Positions 1-8,279 are shown, counted from the stretch's first letter. The stretch: DNA of 64,000 bases from Streptomyces sp. DHE7-1 (GCA_016432725.1 JACJDG010000003.1:4921001-4985000), one strand, 5' to 3'. Program-made: numbers and translations. The notes: generated by a model from the letters alone, not told the origin.

Positions 1-338
1 AGCTGACCGCCGGGGTCGAGGGCGACCTGCTCCGCCTGTCCGTCCACGACGACGGCGAGGGCCTGCCCCCCGGTACGACGCTGGACAGCCTGCGCCGCTC
101 CGGCCACTTCGGCCTGCTCGGCATGGTCGAACGCGCCGCCGCGGCGGGGGCCCGCATCCGCGTCGGCAGGGGCGGCAACGCGCGCGGCACGGAGGTGAGG
201 GTGGAACTGCCCCTGCGGTCCACGGGGCCCACCGAGCCCGCCGCGTCCGCACGGACGGCATGGCAGGCGTGGCCCGCCCAGCCGGCGCCCGCCCAGCCGG
301 CGCCCGCGCGGCCCGACGTCCCGCCCGAGGACCCTTGA
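1..338 (+). CDS. sensor histidine kinase, C-terminal part (5' end outside window)
   Basis: The frame is open from the window edge and ends in a stop at 338. It shows the end of a GHKL kinase ATPase domain: a G1-type box DDGEGLPP near residue 16 and a G2-type GHFGLLGMVERA near residue 37, then the closing strand ending VRVELPL. This arrangement is typical of NarX/DesK-type kinases that autophosphorylate and pass phosphate to a LuxR/NarL regulator, and such a regulator lies 92 bp downstream. A low-complexity Ala/Pro/Gln tail of about 40 residues (repeated PAQPAPAQPAPA) follows the domain. The sensor region is not in the window, so the signal is unknown. Confidence 0.8.
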   Translation, partial: LTAGVEGDLLRLSVHDDGEGLPPGTTLDSLRRSGHFGLLGMVERAAAAGARIRVGRGGNARGTEVRVELPLRSTGPTEPAASARTAWQAWPAQPAPAQPAPARPDVPPEDP

Positions 339-429
339 CCCCTCGAAACCTCGAACCCGCGAACCCGCGAACCGTTGAGCCCTTGACCCCTCGAACCCTC
401 AAGCCTTCGAGCCCGAGAGGAGGCACCCG

Positions 430-1184
430 ATGCAGCACCTGGACCCCGGCCCGGACTTCCCGCCGGCCACCGTCACGGCACCCCTCCGCCTCGTGGTGGC
501 CGACGACAACCCGGTCATCCGCGCGGGCCTCACCGCTCTCCTCTCCGACCGCGAGGACACCACGGTGGTGGCGCAGGCGGCCGACGGCCGCGAGGCGTAC
601 GAGGCGGCACTGCTCCACCGACCCGACGTCGTCCTCCTCGACGTCCGCATGCCCGGCGTCGACGGAATCTCGGCATTGCCCCACCTGGTACGCCTGGCCC
701 CGGTCATGATGCTGACGTACAGCCACGAGACGGAGACCGTGCGGGAGGCACTGCGGCTGGGGGCGGGGGTTACCTGGTGCACGGCGAGTTCACGACGGAG
801 CAGCTGGTGAGGGCGGTGCGCGACGTACGCGAGGGACGGCCGCACGTGACGCCGGGAGCGGCGCGGGCGCTGGTGAACGGGCTGCGGGCGAGTGCACCTG
901 CACATGTGGAGTCTGAACTACCATCTGTTCTGGGCTTGATTCCACCCCAGAACCTTTCGCAATTGCAATCAGATGTGGGACAGTCGTATCGGTCGCGGTT
1001 CCAACTCAGCTGCAGGGAGGCGGAGATCATGGACCTCATCGCGTCCGGCATGACCAACCAGCAGATCGCCGCCGCCTGTTTCATCAGCGAGAAGACCGTC
1101 AAGAACCACATCAACCGCATCTTCGCCAAGCTCCACAGCACGACCAGGTCCCAGGCGGCGGCCAAGTGGCTGGGGGTGGCCTGA
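430..1184 (+). CDS. LuxR/NarL-family response regulator (frame broken near 759-769)
   Basis: The receiver domain shows the acidic pair in VVADDNP, the phospho-acceptor Asp in VVLLDVRMPG and the Thr in MMLTYS. The last 65 residues form a LuxR helix-turn-helix (LSCREAEIMDLIASGMTN to KTVKNHINRIFAKL). The two halves are in different frames. Adding one G to the run at 759-763 or 765-769 joins them as GAGGYLVHGEF and gives 251 codons, so I treat this as one gene. GGAGG at 419-422 region precedes ATG 430. The conserved receiver Lys, usually in GYLxK, is His here (GYLVHG), so phosphorylation signalling may be atypical. It is likely the partner of the upstream kinase. Confidence 0.8.
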
Positions 1185-1297
1185 AATGGCCGACCGGGAG
1201 CTGGGCTGGGCCCGGGAATGGGTCCTGGGGCCCTTAGAGGAGCAGCTTGTCAGGGCCTACGTTTCCGGCATCGGAGACGAATCTGAAGGGGAGCGCG

Positions 1298-1489
1298 ATG
1301 AGCGACCTGCTGTTGAGGTTCATGGTTGCCATGCGGCGACACAGCAACGACGCGGGGCAGACGGCCGTCGAGTACCTGGGGATCATTGCCGTGGTGGTGG
1401 CGATCGTGCTGGCGATCACGGGGACGGACATCGGTCAGACCATCTACAACGCGATCACGGACAAGGTCAACGAGGTCATCGGCGGCTGA
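1298..1489 (+). CDS. Flp-type pilin-like small membrane protein
   Basis: This 63-residue protein has a short basic leader, then DAGQTAVEYLGIIAVVVAI, which matches the Flp/Fap pilin pattern (Gly-x-Thr-A-x-E-Y followed by a hydrophobic helix). In that family a prepilin peptidase cuts just before the helix and subunits polymerise into thin pili. GGGGAG at 1288-1293 precedes ATG 1298. No TadA ATPase, TadB/C or prepilin peptidase gene lies in the window, so assembly proteins would have to come from elsewhere. The stop overlaps the next frame, which suggests one operon with the TadG-like gene. Confidence 0.75.
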   Translation: MSDLLLRFMVAMRRHSNDAGQTAVEYLGIIAVVVAIVLAITGTDIGQTIYNAITDKVNEVIGG

Positions 1490-2079
1490 CGCGACGCGGT
1501 AGCTGCGACGACGCAGGGCAGGCTTTCCCCATCTACATCACGGTGGTGGCGGGCCTGCTCTTTCTTGCGCTCGCCTACCTGGCGGTCGGCCAGGCAGCGG
1601 TGAACCGGAGCGGCGCCCAGACGGCGGCTGACGCGGCAGCCCTCGCCGCCGCCCAAGAGGCGCGCGACCAACTCGCCGGCCTGTGGGTGGACGCTCTGTC
1701 CGACCCCGCCAAGTGGACCGACATCTTCGAGGGCAAGGGTGCGGACGACCCGTGCTGGCGAGCGGAACAACTGGCTGTGGAGAACGATGCCCGCCTCAAC
1801 TCCTGCGACCCCGAACTGCGCAGGTACACAGTCGAAGTCCAGACCAACAAGACAGTCGGAGACTCCGTCGTACCCGGGATCGAGAACAAGAAGTCGACCA
1901 GGTCCGCGACGGCTGTGATCGAGTCTCTCTGTGGGTTCAAGCCTCCTGGGGAGGACTCCACGACTGAGGCGCTGCCGCAGCTCAACTGCAAGGGCGGAAA
2001 GAACTGGGAACCGGATCCGGACGACCCGGCAGGGCTCCCGAAGCCCGAGGATCTGTTCGATGTTCACCTGGCCGACTGA
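1486..2079 (+). CDS. TadG/TadE-like pilus-assembly or surface protein, start uncertain
   Basis: The recognisable protein begins about DDAGQAFPIYITVVAGLLFL. This is the classic N-terminal membrane helix of TadE/TadG-like proteins and is followed by GAQTAADAAALAAAQEA, the usual Ala-rich segment of the family. The rest is a 140-residue, probably extracytoplasmic part with four or five Cys. No ATG, GTG or TTG fits the frame near this helix. The only nearby candidate is CTG 1486, which overlaps the pilin stop. An ATG at 1186 is in frame, but the residues it would add are a shadow of the pilin gene and I reject it. A rare CTG start or a local base error is possible. Confidence 0.65.
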   Translation: MTRRGSCDDAGQAFPIYITVVAGLLFLALAYLAVGQAAVNRSGAQTAADAAALAAAQEARDQLAGLWVDALSDPAKWTDIFEGKGADDPCWRAEQLAVENDARLNSCDPELRRYTVEVQTNKTVGDSVVPGIENKKSTRSATAVIESLCGFKPPGEDSTTEALPQLNCKGGKNWEPDPDDPAGLPKPEDLFDVHLAD

Positions 2080-2112
2080 CAAGCGCACGATGATCGAGAA
2101 GGAAGCAGAGTC

Positions 2113-2696
2113 ATGAGCATTCGGTTCGCTGCGCAGGCCCGCAGAGGACTGGTCGCGCTCACAGTGTCGACCGGTCTGGCTCTCGGGTAGCCGCTTGCGG
2201 CGGTGGCGGTGGTGGCGAGGACAAGAAACCAGAGGGTCCGGCGTCCGCCTCGAAGAGTCACGGTTCCCGGCCGAGTGCTCAGGAAGGGCAGTCGGACGAG
2301 CCGCTGGCGGAACTGAAGGGTCCGAATGGACTGCTGTTGGATCTCACCTCGGCTGTTCGTGACACGGGCGGGTTCGTGACGGTGAGTGGGAACCTGAAGA
2401 ACGACGGCGGCAAACTGCTGACCGTTCCCGCACAGCTGAGTGGCAACGAGACCGAGATCATCAGAAACGGCCGCTCGTTCGGCGGAGCAACGCTGGTGGA
2501 CTCCAAAGGCAGGAAGCGTTACTACGTCCTTCGTGACACGGACGGGCGCCCCCTGACCACAACAGGGGTGTCCAGCATCAAGTCCGGTGAGACCGTTCCC
2601 GTGTTCATGCAGTTCCCGGCGCCGCCCGCCGACACGAACGAGGTGTCCTTCCAGATGCCCATGTTCGCGCCCGCTGACATCACGATCTCCGGGTGA
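2113..2696 (+). CDS. secreted lipoprotein (frame broken at 2185-2187)
   Basis: Translation from ATG 2113 gives a signal sequence (MSIRFAAQARRGLVALTVST...) that hits a TAG at 2188. One added G in the GGG at 2185-2187 continues it as LGVAACGGGGGEDKKPEG, a good lipobox with the lipid-bearing Cys. The mature part is in frame to 2696 (194 aa after repair) and looks like a soluble beta-rich domain with LDLTSAVRDTGGFVTVSG. GAAGGA at 2099-2104 precedes the start. The stop overlaps the OmpA-domain gene by GTGA, so the two are probably translated together. No function is known to me. Confidence 0.7.
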
Positions 2697-3316
2697 ACAA
2701 CGTGCGCACGATGACTCGTCTTCCTCTGGCGGTGGCCGCGGTCACCTTCGTGTTCGGCACAGCCGCCCGCGCCGACGACACCTCCCCCAGCGAACCCCCG
2801 GGCACGGAACCCTCCGCCACCGCGCCCGTGAAAGTCGACCCCACCGACCCGGACCTCAAGCTTCCCGAGGGGGCCACCCTCGCCGAGGCCAAGGTGCTGG
2901 ACATCAAGTCGGTCGTGGAGGACCAGAGCGGGGACGAGCGGCGGGAGGACACCAACGCCGACGTCACCTTCGCCCTCCAGGCCGAAGTCCTCTTCGGCAA
3001 GGACAGCGCCAAACTGGGCGGCGAGGCCAAGGCCCGCATCGCGACGATCGCCGACGAGATCAAGAAGCAGAACGCGACCCGGGTCCGCGTCTTCGGCTTC
3101 ACCGACAACCTCGGCTCCTCCGCCCACGGCGACGTCCTGTCCAGGCAGCGTGCCAACGCCGTACAGGCCGTCCTCGACCAGGATCTGAACGACCCGAACG
3201 TCGCCTTCGAGGTGCGCGGCTACGGCGAGCAGTACCCCATCTCCGACAACTCGACGGAGGCGGGCAGGAAGAAGAACCGCCGCGTGGAGGTGTCCTTCCC
3301 GCGCACGGAGAACTGA
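2693..3316 (+). CDS. OmpA-domain exported protein
   Basis: A signal peptide (LPLAVAAVTFVFGTAARADD) is followed by a Pro/Thr/Ser-rich linker and, from about residue 95, an OmpA/MotB-type peptidoglycan-binding domain: VLFGKDSAKLGGEAKARI, then VRVFGFTDNLGS, the alpha helix LSRQRANAVQAVL and the end GRKKNRRVEV. These contain the usual Asp and Arg that bind the diaminopimelate of peptidoglycan. The 207-residue length suits a small cell-wall anchor. The GTG start overlaps the lipoprotein stop; GTG 2702 and ATG 2711 are alternatives. Its position suggests that it anchors the neighbouring lipoprotein or pilin-like proteins to the wall; that link is inference. Confidence 0.8.
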   Translation: MNNVRTMTRLPLAVAAVTFVFGTAARADDTSPSEPPGTEPSATAPVKVDPTDPDLKLPEGATLAEAKVLDIKSVVEDQSGDERREDTNADVTFALQAEVLFGKDSAKLGGEAKARIATIADEIKKQNATRVRVFGFTDNLGSSAHGDVLSRQRANAVQAVLDQDLNDPNVAFEVRGYGEQYPISDNSTEAGRKKNRRVEVSFPRTEN

Positions 3317-3394
3317 CCGGAGGGGCGCCCGTACGGACGGGCGCTCGGAAACGCCATCCGCGTACCGGAGGCGTACGCGGGCGCGGCGTCGGGA

Positions 3395-3783
3395 TCACTG
3401 ACTTCGATCGCTGACGTCGATCTCGACCCGCGCCCCCACCACCAGCCCCCACCCCGCCATGGCCCCCGCCTCCGCCTCCAGCACATGGCGGGACCGTAGG
3501 CGGGGGCGGTCCAGCCGGCCGGGGGCATCGTGTGGACGGCCAGGACGGTGAGGTGTCGGTCCAGGTGGGCGACGTCGATGGGGAAGCGCATGCGGAAGGT
3601 GTGCACGCTGCTCGCCGGGGACAGCAGCATCGCCCCGGTGACCGAGTCGCGGCCCAGCAGACCCCTCGTCCGCGCCCGGTAGGACGTCGCCACCTCCAGC
3701 GGGACGGTGACCGCCGCCCCGCCCCGCTCGGCCGGATCACCAGCCTTCCCCGCCCGTTCCGCCAACGCGCCATCCGGTCCCAC
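3395..3783 (-). CDS. DUF192 family protein (frame broken at 3522-3526)
   Basis: The N-terminal 87 residues contain the DUF192 signature: SYRARTRGLLGRD, VHTFRMRFPIDVAHLD and TVLAVHTMPP. As read, the frame then runs into a Trp/Arg-rich nonsense tail. Adding one G (plus strand) to the G5 run at 3522-3526 turns it into GRLDRPRLRSRHVLEAEAGA, the normal family ending, and stops at 3395 after 129 aa. The family is small and widespread, with no settled biochemical role. ATG 3783 is the first start; a later start near VTVPLEVATSY is possible. It faces the OmpA gene convergently. Confidence 0.75.
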
Positions 3784-3881
3784 CTCCGCGGTGACCGTAC
3801 CCGGGGGAGGGGAGGGGAAGCGCTGCCGGGCGCGCCCGTAAAGGAGTTGTCCCGTCCACCGCCGCCCGCTAGGAAGGGCCC

Positions 3882-4754
3882 ATGACTGGACTCGGCGTGG
3901 TGTTCCGGCCTCAGCTCCCTCCCGAACGGCTCCGTGAAGTGGCCCGGACCGCGGAGGAGTCGGGGCTGGAGGAGCTGTGGTTGTGGGAGGACTGCTTCCT
4001 GGAGGGGGGTGTCTCGACGGCCGCCGCCGCCCTCGCCTGGACCGAGCGGTTGCGGGTCGGGATCGGGCTGCTGCCCGTGCCGCTGAGGAACGTCGCCGTC
4101 ACCGCCATGGAGGCCGCCTCGCTCGAGCGGATGTTCCCCGGCCGGGCCGTCCTGACCGTGGGGCACGGCGTCCAGGACTGGATGGGGCAGGTCGGCGCAC
4201 GTGCCGCCTCGCCCCTCACCCTGCTCGGTGAGCATCTCGACGCCCTGCGCGCCCTGCTGCGCGGCGAGCGGCTCGACGTGAAGGGACGGTACGTCCGCCT
4301 GGAGGGCGTCGCGCTCGACTGGCCCCCGGAGCGGCCGCTCGACGTACTGGCCGGCGCCACCGGCCCCCGCACGCTCCGCCTCGCCGGGCAGAAGGCCGAC
4401 GGCGTCCTCCTCACCGCCTCCACCTCGCCCGACGGCGTACGGCAGGCCCGGCGGACCATCGACGAGGCACGCCGGGAGGCGGGACGCGCCGGCCGGCACC
4501 GGCTCGTGGTGTACCTCCTGACCGCCACCGGCCCGGACGCCGCCGCACGGCTGCGCGCGGAACTGGCCGCCGAGGGGCTGGAGCCGGTCCCGGACCTCGG
4601 GGTCGCGGGGGACGCGGCGGCGGTGGCCGCGGCGGTGCGCCGGATCGCCGAGGCCGGCGCCGACACCGTCGTCCTGCAGCCGACCGGTGACGAGCCGGAC
4701 CCCGAGGGCTTCGTGCGCTTCGCCGCGCGGGAGGTGCGGCCCCTCGTGCCGTAG
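3882..4754 (+). CDS. LLM-class (luciferase-like) F420/flavin-dependent oxidoreductase
   Basis: This 290-residue TIM-barrel protein belongs to the bacterial luciferase-like family, which in actinobacteria mostly uses coenzyme F420. Visible marks are GLEELWLWEDCFLEGG near residue 28, RLRVGIGLLPVPLRN, LERMFPGRAVLTVGHG, and late in the chain GDAAAVAAAVRRIAEAGADTVVLQPTG, the typical closing region. The substrate cannot be told from sequence. AGGAAGGG at 3871-3878 precedes ATG 3882. The TAG stop is the first triplet of the palindromic repeat that starts at 4752. Confidence 0.85.
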   Translation: MTGLGVVFRPQLPPERLREVARTAEESGLEELWLWEDCFLEGGVSTAAAALAWTERLRVGIGLLPVPLRNVAVTAMEAASLERMFPGRAVLTVGHGVQDWMGQVGARAASPLTLLGEHLDALRALLRGERLDVKGRYVRLEGVALDWPPERPLDVLAGATGPRTLRLAGQKADGVLLTASTSPDGVRQARRTIDEARREAGRAGRHRLVVYLLTATGPDAAARLRAELAAEGLEPVPDLGVAGDAAAVAAAVRRIAEAGADTVVLQPTGDEPDPEGFVRFAAREVRPLVP

Positions 4755-4928
4755 GGCCTGTCTGACAATTCCCGTCTGCCGCGCGGCGTCAGGCGCGTGC
4801 TCTCGCCGCGCCGGCCCCGGACCCGAGTACGTCCAGTACGAGGGTCCGAGTCCGACACGGCGAGAGCACGCGCCTGACGCCGCGCGGCCGCCCTGCGGGC
4901 GACGACGCGAATTGTCAGACAGGCCCTA
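4752..4928. repeat. 177-bp palindromic interspersed element (copy 1)
   Basis: The ends are perfect 19-bp inverted repeats (TAGGGCCTGTCTGACAATT at 4752-4770, its complement at 4910-4928). A second long stem, CGCGCGGCGTCAGGCGCG and flanks, pairs inside it. At the centre is a short hairpin with GAGTACGTCCAGTACGAGG. The left TAG is the stop of the oxidoreductase gene. The element at 36272-36437 has the same plan and centre but different arms. It carries no ORF. It may be a non-autonomous mobile element or a strong terminator. Confidence 0.75.
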
Positions 4929-4978
4929 GCGGGCCGCGGGGAGGGGCGTTGTCAGTGGCGGGTGCCACACTGCACCGC

Positions 4979-5464
4979 ATGACCGACGAACACGACGATG
5001 TGCGTCTGCGTGAAGTCCGGGACGACGACCTCCTCGTCCTCCACGCCTACGAGAACGACCCGGAGGCGGTCCGGCGGTCGAAGTTCACCCCGCGACCGCT
5101 GGACGCCTTCCTCAAGCACTGGCGGGAGCGGATCATCCGCGACCCCGACAGCCTCGTGCGTACGGTCACCGTCGACGGCGCGGTGGCCGGCAGTGTCGTG
5201 TCCTGGACCGCGAAGGACGGGCGCAGATTCGTCGGCTACTGGCTGGGCCGCCCGTACTGGGGGCGCGGCGTGGGGACGCGCGCCCTCGGCCTCTTCCTGG
5301 AACTGGAGCGGGTGCGGCCGCTGTACGCCGACCCCTTCTCCGGGAACACCGCCTCCGTCCGCCTGCTGGAGAAGCACGGCTTCGAGCACGTCGGCACGGA
5401 CCGGGACGGCGACGACGTGTTCGCCGTGCTCGCCCTCCGGCACCCTCCGGCGGAAGGCCGGTGA
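4979..5464 (+). CDS. GNAT-family N-acetyltransferase
   Basis: This 161-residue acyl-CoA N-acyltransferase has motif A as GYWLGRPYWGRGVGTRAL (the Q/RxxGxG/A pyrophosphate loop at about residues 88-100) and motif B as PFSGNTASVRLLEKHGFEHVG, which is typical of RimJ/RimL-like members. The target amine is unknown. ATG 4979 is favoured over GTG 4949, because the extra ten residues would overlap the spacer next to the repeat and are not conserved in style. The gene directly follows the palindromic element. The next gene is convergent. Confidence 0.85.
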   Translation: MTDEHDDVRLREVRDDDLLVLHAYENDPEAVRRSKFTPRPLDAFLKHWRERIIRDPDSLVRTVTVDGAVAGSVVSWTAKDGRRFVGYWLGRPYWGRGVGTRALGLFLELERVRPLYADPFSGNTASVRLLEKHGFEHVGTDRDGDDVFAVLALRHPPAEGR

Positions 5465-5489
5465 CGGACGCCGCCCCGGCCACCGGAGA

Positions 5490-5999
5490 TCAGCCGGCCG
5501 CCGGGCGGTGGACGCCCGTGGCCCCGTCGATCAGTTCGCGCACGATGTCCATGTGGCCGGCGTGCCGGGCGGTTTCCGTGGTCATGTGGACGAGGGTCCA
5601 GCGCAGGGAGACGGATTCGTCCCGCCAGGCGGGGCGGCCCAGGGTGTCCAGCGGCAGACCGGCGAGCATGCGGTCGGCGGCGGCCCGGGCGCGGCCGTAG
5701 AGGGCGACGATCCGGTCCGTCGTCTCGTCCGGAGCGATCCACATGTCCTCGCCCTCGTACGGGTCGAACCACAGGGGTTCCACCTCGCCGCCGAACGTCT
5801 CCACGAACCAGCCGTACTCGACCGAGGCCAGGTGCTTGACCAGGCCGAGCAGGCTGGTACCGGTCGGCGTCATGGGGCGGCGCAGCTGTTCGTCGTCCAG
5901 GCCGTCGAGCTTCCAGAGCACGGCGTCCCGTTGCCGGTCCAGGCTCGCGCGCAGGACGTCCTTCTCTGCCCCGGCACCGCCGGCGGGTGAGTTCGTCAT
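5490..5999 (-). CDS. DinB family protein (DUF664-type)
   Basis: The 169-residue four-helix-bundle protein shows the DinB pattern: LRRPMTPTGTSLLGLVKHLASVEYGWF with the first metal His, and HMTTETARHAGHMDIVRELIDG with the later His residues. Family members include mycothiol-dependent S-transferases and uncharacterised metal enzymes, so mycothiol- or bacillithiol-type chemistry is possible but not shown. It ends 26 bp from the GNAT gene in a convergent pair, and its start is 45 bp from the divergent methyltransferase gene, so the two may share a promoter region. Confidence 0.85.
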   Translation of the reverse strand: MTNSPAGGAGAEKDVLRASLDRQRDAVLWKLDGLDDEQLRRPMTPTGTSLLGLVKHLASVEYGWFVETFGGEVEPLWFDPYEGEDMWIAPDETTDRIVALYGRARAAADRMLAGLPLDTLGRPAWRDESVSLRWTLVHMTTETARHAGHMDIVRELIDGATGVHRPAAG

Positions 6000-6043
6000 G
6001 GACGCGGAAATTAGCAGGACCCTCCGACAGTGAGGCTGCGACG

Positions 6044-6838
6044 ATGGCGTCCATGACAGAGAACCGCTCCTTCGAGGACCTGGTGGCCGAGGGCGCCGCC
6101 GTGCCCACCGACGGCTGGGACTTCTCCTGGTTCGAGGGGCGGGCCAGTGAGGCGCGGCCCTCCTGGAGGTACGCCCGGTCGGCGGGGGAGCGGCTGGCGC
6201 GGGCCGAGTCCGCGCTGGACGTCCAGACCGGGGGCGGGGAGGTGCTGGACTTCGCCCTGGCCGGGGCGGGGACGAACCGGCCGCGCCTCCTCGCCGCCAC
6301 CGAGGGGTGGCCCCCGAACGTCGCCAGGGCGACCGCCCTGCTGCGGCCGCGTGGCGTGGTGGTCGTGGCCGCGCCGGACGACGCGCCGCTGCCGTTCGCC
6401 GGCGAGACCTTCGACCTGGTGCTCAGCCGGCATCCGGTGACCCCGCACTGGGCGGAGATCGCGCGGGTGCTGCGGCCGGGCGGCACGTACTTCGCCCAGC
6501 ACGTCGGGCCCGGCAGCGTGTTCGAGCTGGTCGAGTACTTCCTGGGGCCCCAGCCGGAGTCCGTGCGCCGGGGCCGTGATCCCCAGGGTGAACGCGAGGC
6601 CGCGGAGGCGGCCGGGCTCGAGGTCGTGGAGTTGCGGGCGGAGCGGCTGCGGATGGAGTTCCACGACATCGCCGCCGTCGTGCACTTCCTGCGCAAGGTG
6701 GTCTGGATGGTCCCGGGCTTCACCGCCAAGGCGTACGAGCCCCAACTCCGCGCCCTGCACGAGCGGATCGGGAAGGAGGGGCCGTTCGTGGCGCACAGCG
6801 CCCGGCACCTCTTCGATGTCCGGAAGCCGGCCTCCTGA
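6044..6838 (+). CDS. class I SAM-dependent methyltransferase
   Basis: The 264-residue protein has the Rossmann-type layout: GGGEVLDFALAGAGTNRPRLLAATEG for the SAM-binding loop and acidic strand, PLPFAGETFDLVLSRHPVTPHW for the post-II region, and EIARVLRPGGTYFAQHVG for the motif IV/V strand. The first Gly-rich loop departs from the usual DxGxGxG, which is common in this Streptomyces subgroup. The substrate is unknown. GTGAGG at 6031-6036 supports ATG 6044; ATG 6053 is the alternative. It is transcribed away from the DinB gene. Confidence 0.8.
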   Translation: MASMTENRSFEDLVAEGAAVPTDGWDFSWFEGRASEARPSWRYARSAGERLARAESALDVQTGGGEVLDFALAGAGTNRPRLLAATEGWPPNVARATALLRPRGVVVVAAPDDAPLPFAGETFDLVLSRHPVTPHWAEIARVLRPGGTYFAQHVGPGSVFELVEYFLGPQPESVRRGRDPQGEREAAEAAGLEVVELRAERLRMEFHDIAAVVHFLRKVVWMVPGFTAKAYEPQLRALHERIGKEGPFVAHSARHLFDVRKPAS

Positions 6839-6917
6839 GAAGGAGGAGCAAACGGGCTTTTCGGCCCCCGGTTCACCGGCGCTTCCCCCGCGGTTTCCAC
6901 ATCGTTATCGGGGGCGG

Positions 6918-6947
6918 TTCACATCCGTCTCATCCGTCACGTAGGTT
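6918..6947 (+). promoter_or_regulatory. possible vegetative promoter
   Basis: TTCACA (6918-6923) and TAGGTT (6942-6947) are 18 bp apart, close to the Streptomyces HrdB consensus TTGACN and TAGRRT. A hairpin begins about 37 bp downstream, so any transcript could be short. Confidence 0.3.
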
Positions 6948-7309
6948 CAGGCCAAGGTAATTCGCGTCAGCAAAGCTGCGCGGGCGGCACCGCGCGGTGG
7001 AGGGGGCTGCGCGGTGCCGCGATGCCCGCCGGGTCCGCCGTGAGGGCGTCAAGTGGCCGTTCGCTCGCCGGTAGCCCGTCGGAGGGACCTCGGGACAACT
7101 CGCCGAGCGTTCACCAAGACGGCCCAAACCCTCTTGATCTCGCCGTTCGGCACCCGATTTCCTGAGAATCCGCTGTGAACCGGCCATGCGAAGCCTCTGA
7201 ATCCAGCGTTCCGCGACCACCTCGGCGTCGCCGTCCGGTTTCGGAGAGTAGTTGTGGCACGCCGATGCACGCGTTCGCCCTCACGAAGGGTTATGGTGGA
7301 AACCCCCTC

Positions 7310-7349
7310 GGGCCGGTCCGTCTCCCCCCCACGGACCGGCCCGTTTTTT
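7310..7349 (+). terminator. intrinsic terminator or attenuator upstream of uppS
   Basis: A perfect 12-bp stem (GGGCCGGTCCGT, with ACGGACCGGCCC) with a C-rich 9-nt loop is followed by G and six T. It lies about 100 bp before the uppS start and after a gene-free stretch of about 470 bp. It either ends a short RNA or controls read-through into uppS. Confidence 0.7.
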
Positions 7350-7451
7350 CTTCGGGAACCACCCGGCAGAGGGCCGGCGTCCCCACCCCGGGGGCCGAAC
7401 CGCCGGCGGCGGTACCCTCGAAACCCGCTCGAACCCCGGAGGGTCTCTCCC

Positions 7452-8225
7452 GTGAACCTGCGCGACAAGCTGCGTGGCCTGCTCGTCGGGCTCTACGCGC
7501 GCCGGGTGGAAGGTCACCTGGACCACGCTCAGGTGCCCAAGCACATCGGCGTCATCATGGACGGCAACCGCCGCTGGGCGAAGGCGGCCGGTTCCACCAC
7601 GGTCCACGGCCACCGGGCCGGCGCCGAGAAGATCGAGGAGTTCCTCGGCTGGTGCAGCGAGACCGATGTCGAGGTCGTCACCCTGTGGCTGCTGTCCACC
7701 GACAACTTCGACCGGCCGCAGGAGGAACTGGTCCCGCTCCTCGGCATCATCGAGGACGTCGTCCGCACCCTCGCCGCCGACGGCCGCTGGCGGGTGCACC
7801 ACGTCGGCACCCGCGACCTGCTGCCGGCCGGGATGCAGGGCGTCCTGAAGGAGGCCGAGGAGACCACCGCCCATGTGGACGGGATAGTGGTCAACGTGGC
7901 CATCGGCTACGGCGGCCGCCAGGAGATCGCCCACGCCGTGCGCTCCATGCTCCTCGACGCCCAGGACAAGGGCGCGTCGCTGGAGAGCCTCGCCGAGACG
8001 GTCGACGTAGACATGATCGGTCGTCACCTCTACACGGGTGACCAGCCCGACCCGGACCTCGTCATCCGTACCAGCGGTGAGCAGCGGCTGTCCGGATTCA
8101 TGCTCTGGCAGACCGCCCACTCCGAGTACTACTTCTGCGAAGTCTTCTGGCCGGCCTTCCGCAAGGTGGACTTCCTGCGCGCGCTGCGCGACTACGCCGC
8201 ACGTCACCGCCGTTACGGCGGCTGA
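7452..8225 (+). CDS. uppS: isoprenyl transferase (undecaprenyl diphosphate synthase family)
   Basis: This is a cis-prenyltransferase that adds isopentenyl units to an allylic diphosphate to make the C55 lipid carrier for cell-wall synthesis. Family marks are clear: HIGVIMDGNRRWAKA with the catalytic Asp near residue 37, VVTLWLLSTDNFDRP, and DLVIRTSGEQRLSGFMLWQ near the end (Ser-Gly replaces the more usual Ser-Asn). The 257-residue length is normal. GGAGGG at 7437-7442 points to GTG 7452; the 66 in-frame residues upstream are Arg/Pro-rich and include the terminator hairpin, so I reject them. Confidence 0.9.
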   Translation: MNLRDKLRGLLVGLYARRVEGHLDHAQVPKHIGVIMDGNRRWAKAAGSTTVHGHRAGAEKIEEFLGWCSETDVEVVTLWLLSTDNFDRPQEELVPLLGIIEDVVRTLAADGRWRVHHVGTRDLLPAGMQGVLKEAEETTAHVDGIVVNVAIGYGGRQEIAHAVRSMLLDAQDKGASLESLAETVDVDMIGRHLYTGDQPDPDLVIRTSGEQRLSGFMLWQTAHSEYYFCEVFWPAFRKVDFLRALRDYAARHRRYGG

Positions 8226-8247
8226 CGCCGCACACCGCCCCCACCTC

Positions 8248-8279
8248 ACGCCCCGCCGGCCACCAGACCGGCGGGGCGT
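8248..8279 (+). terminator. hairpin terminator after uppS
   Basis: A perfect 12-bp stem (ACGCCCCGCCGG and its complement) with an 8-nt loop lies 22 bp after the uppS stop. There is no T tract, which is common for Streptomyces terminators. Confidence 0.6.

Larger units (their letters stand above)
6839..7451. other. 613-bp intergenic region before uppS
   Basis: I see no convincing gene. It holds a possible promoter (6918-6947), a 12-bp-stem hairpin (GCGGCACCGCGC at 6984-6995 pairing with 7009-7020), and an intrinsic terminator at 7310-7349. The last two could end short untranslated transcripts or act as attenuators for uppS. Confidence 0.5.

Noticed and set aside
1186..1485. In-frame N-terminal extension of the TadG-like gene from ATG 1186
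   Set aside because: The 100 extra residues are Arg/Gly/His-rich and overlap the well-supported pilin gene in another frame.
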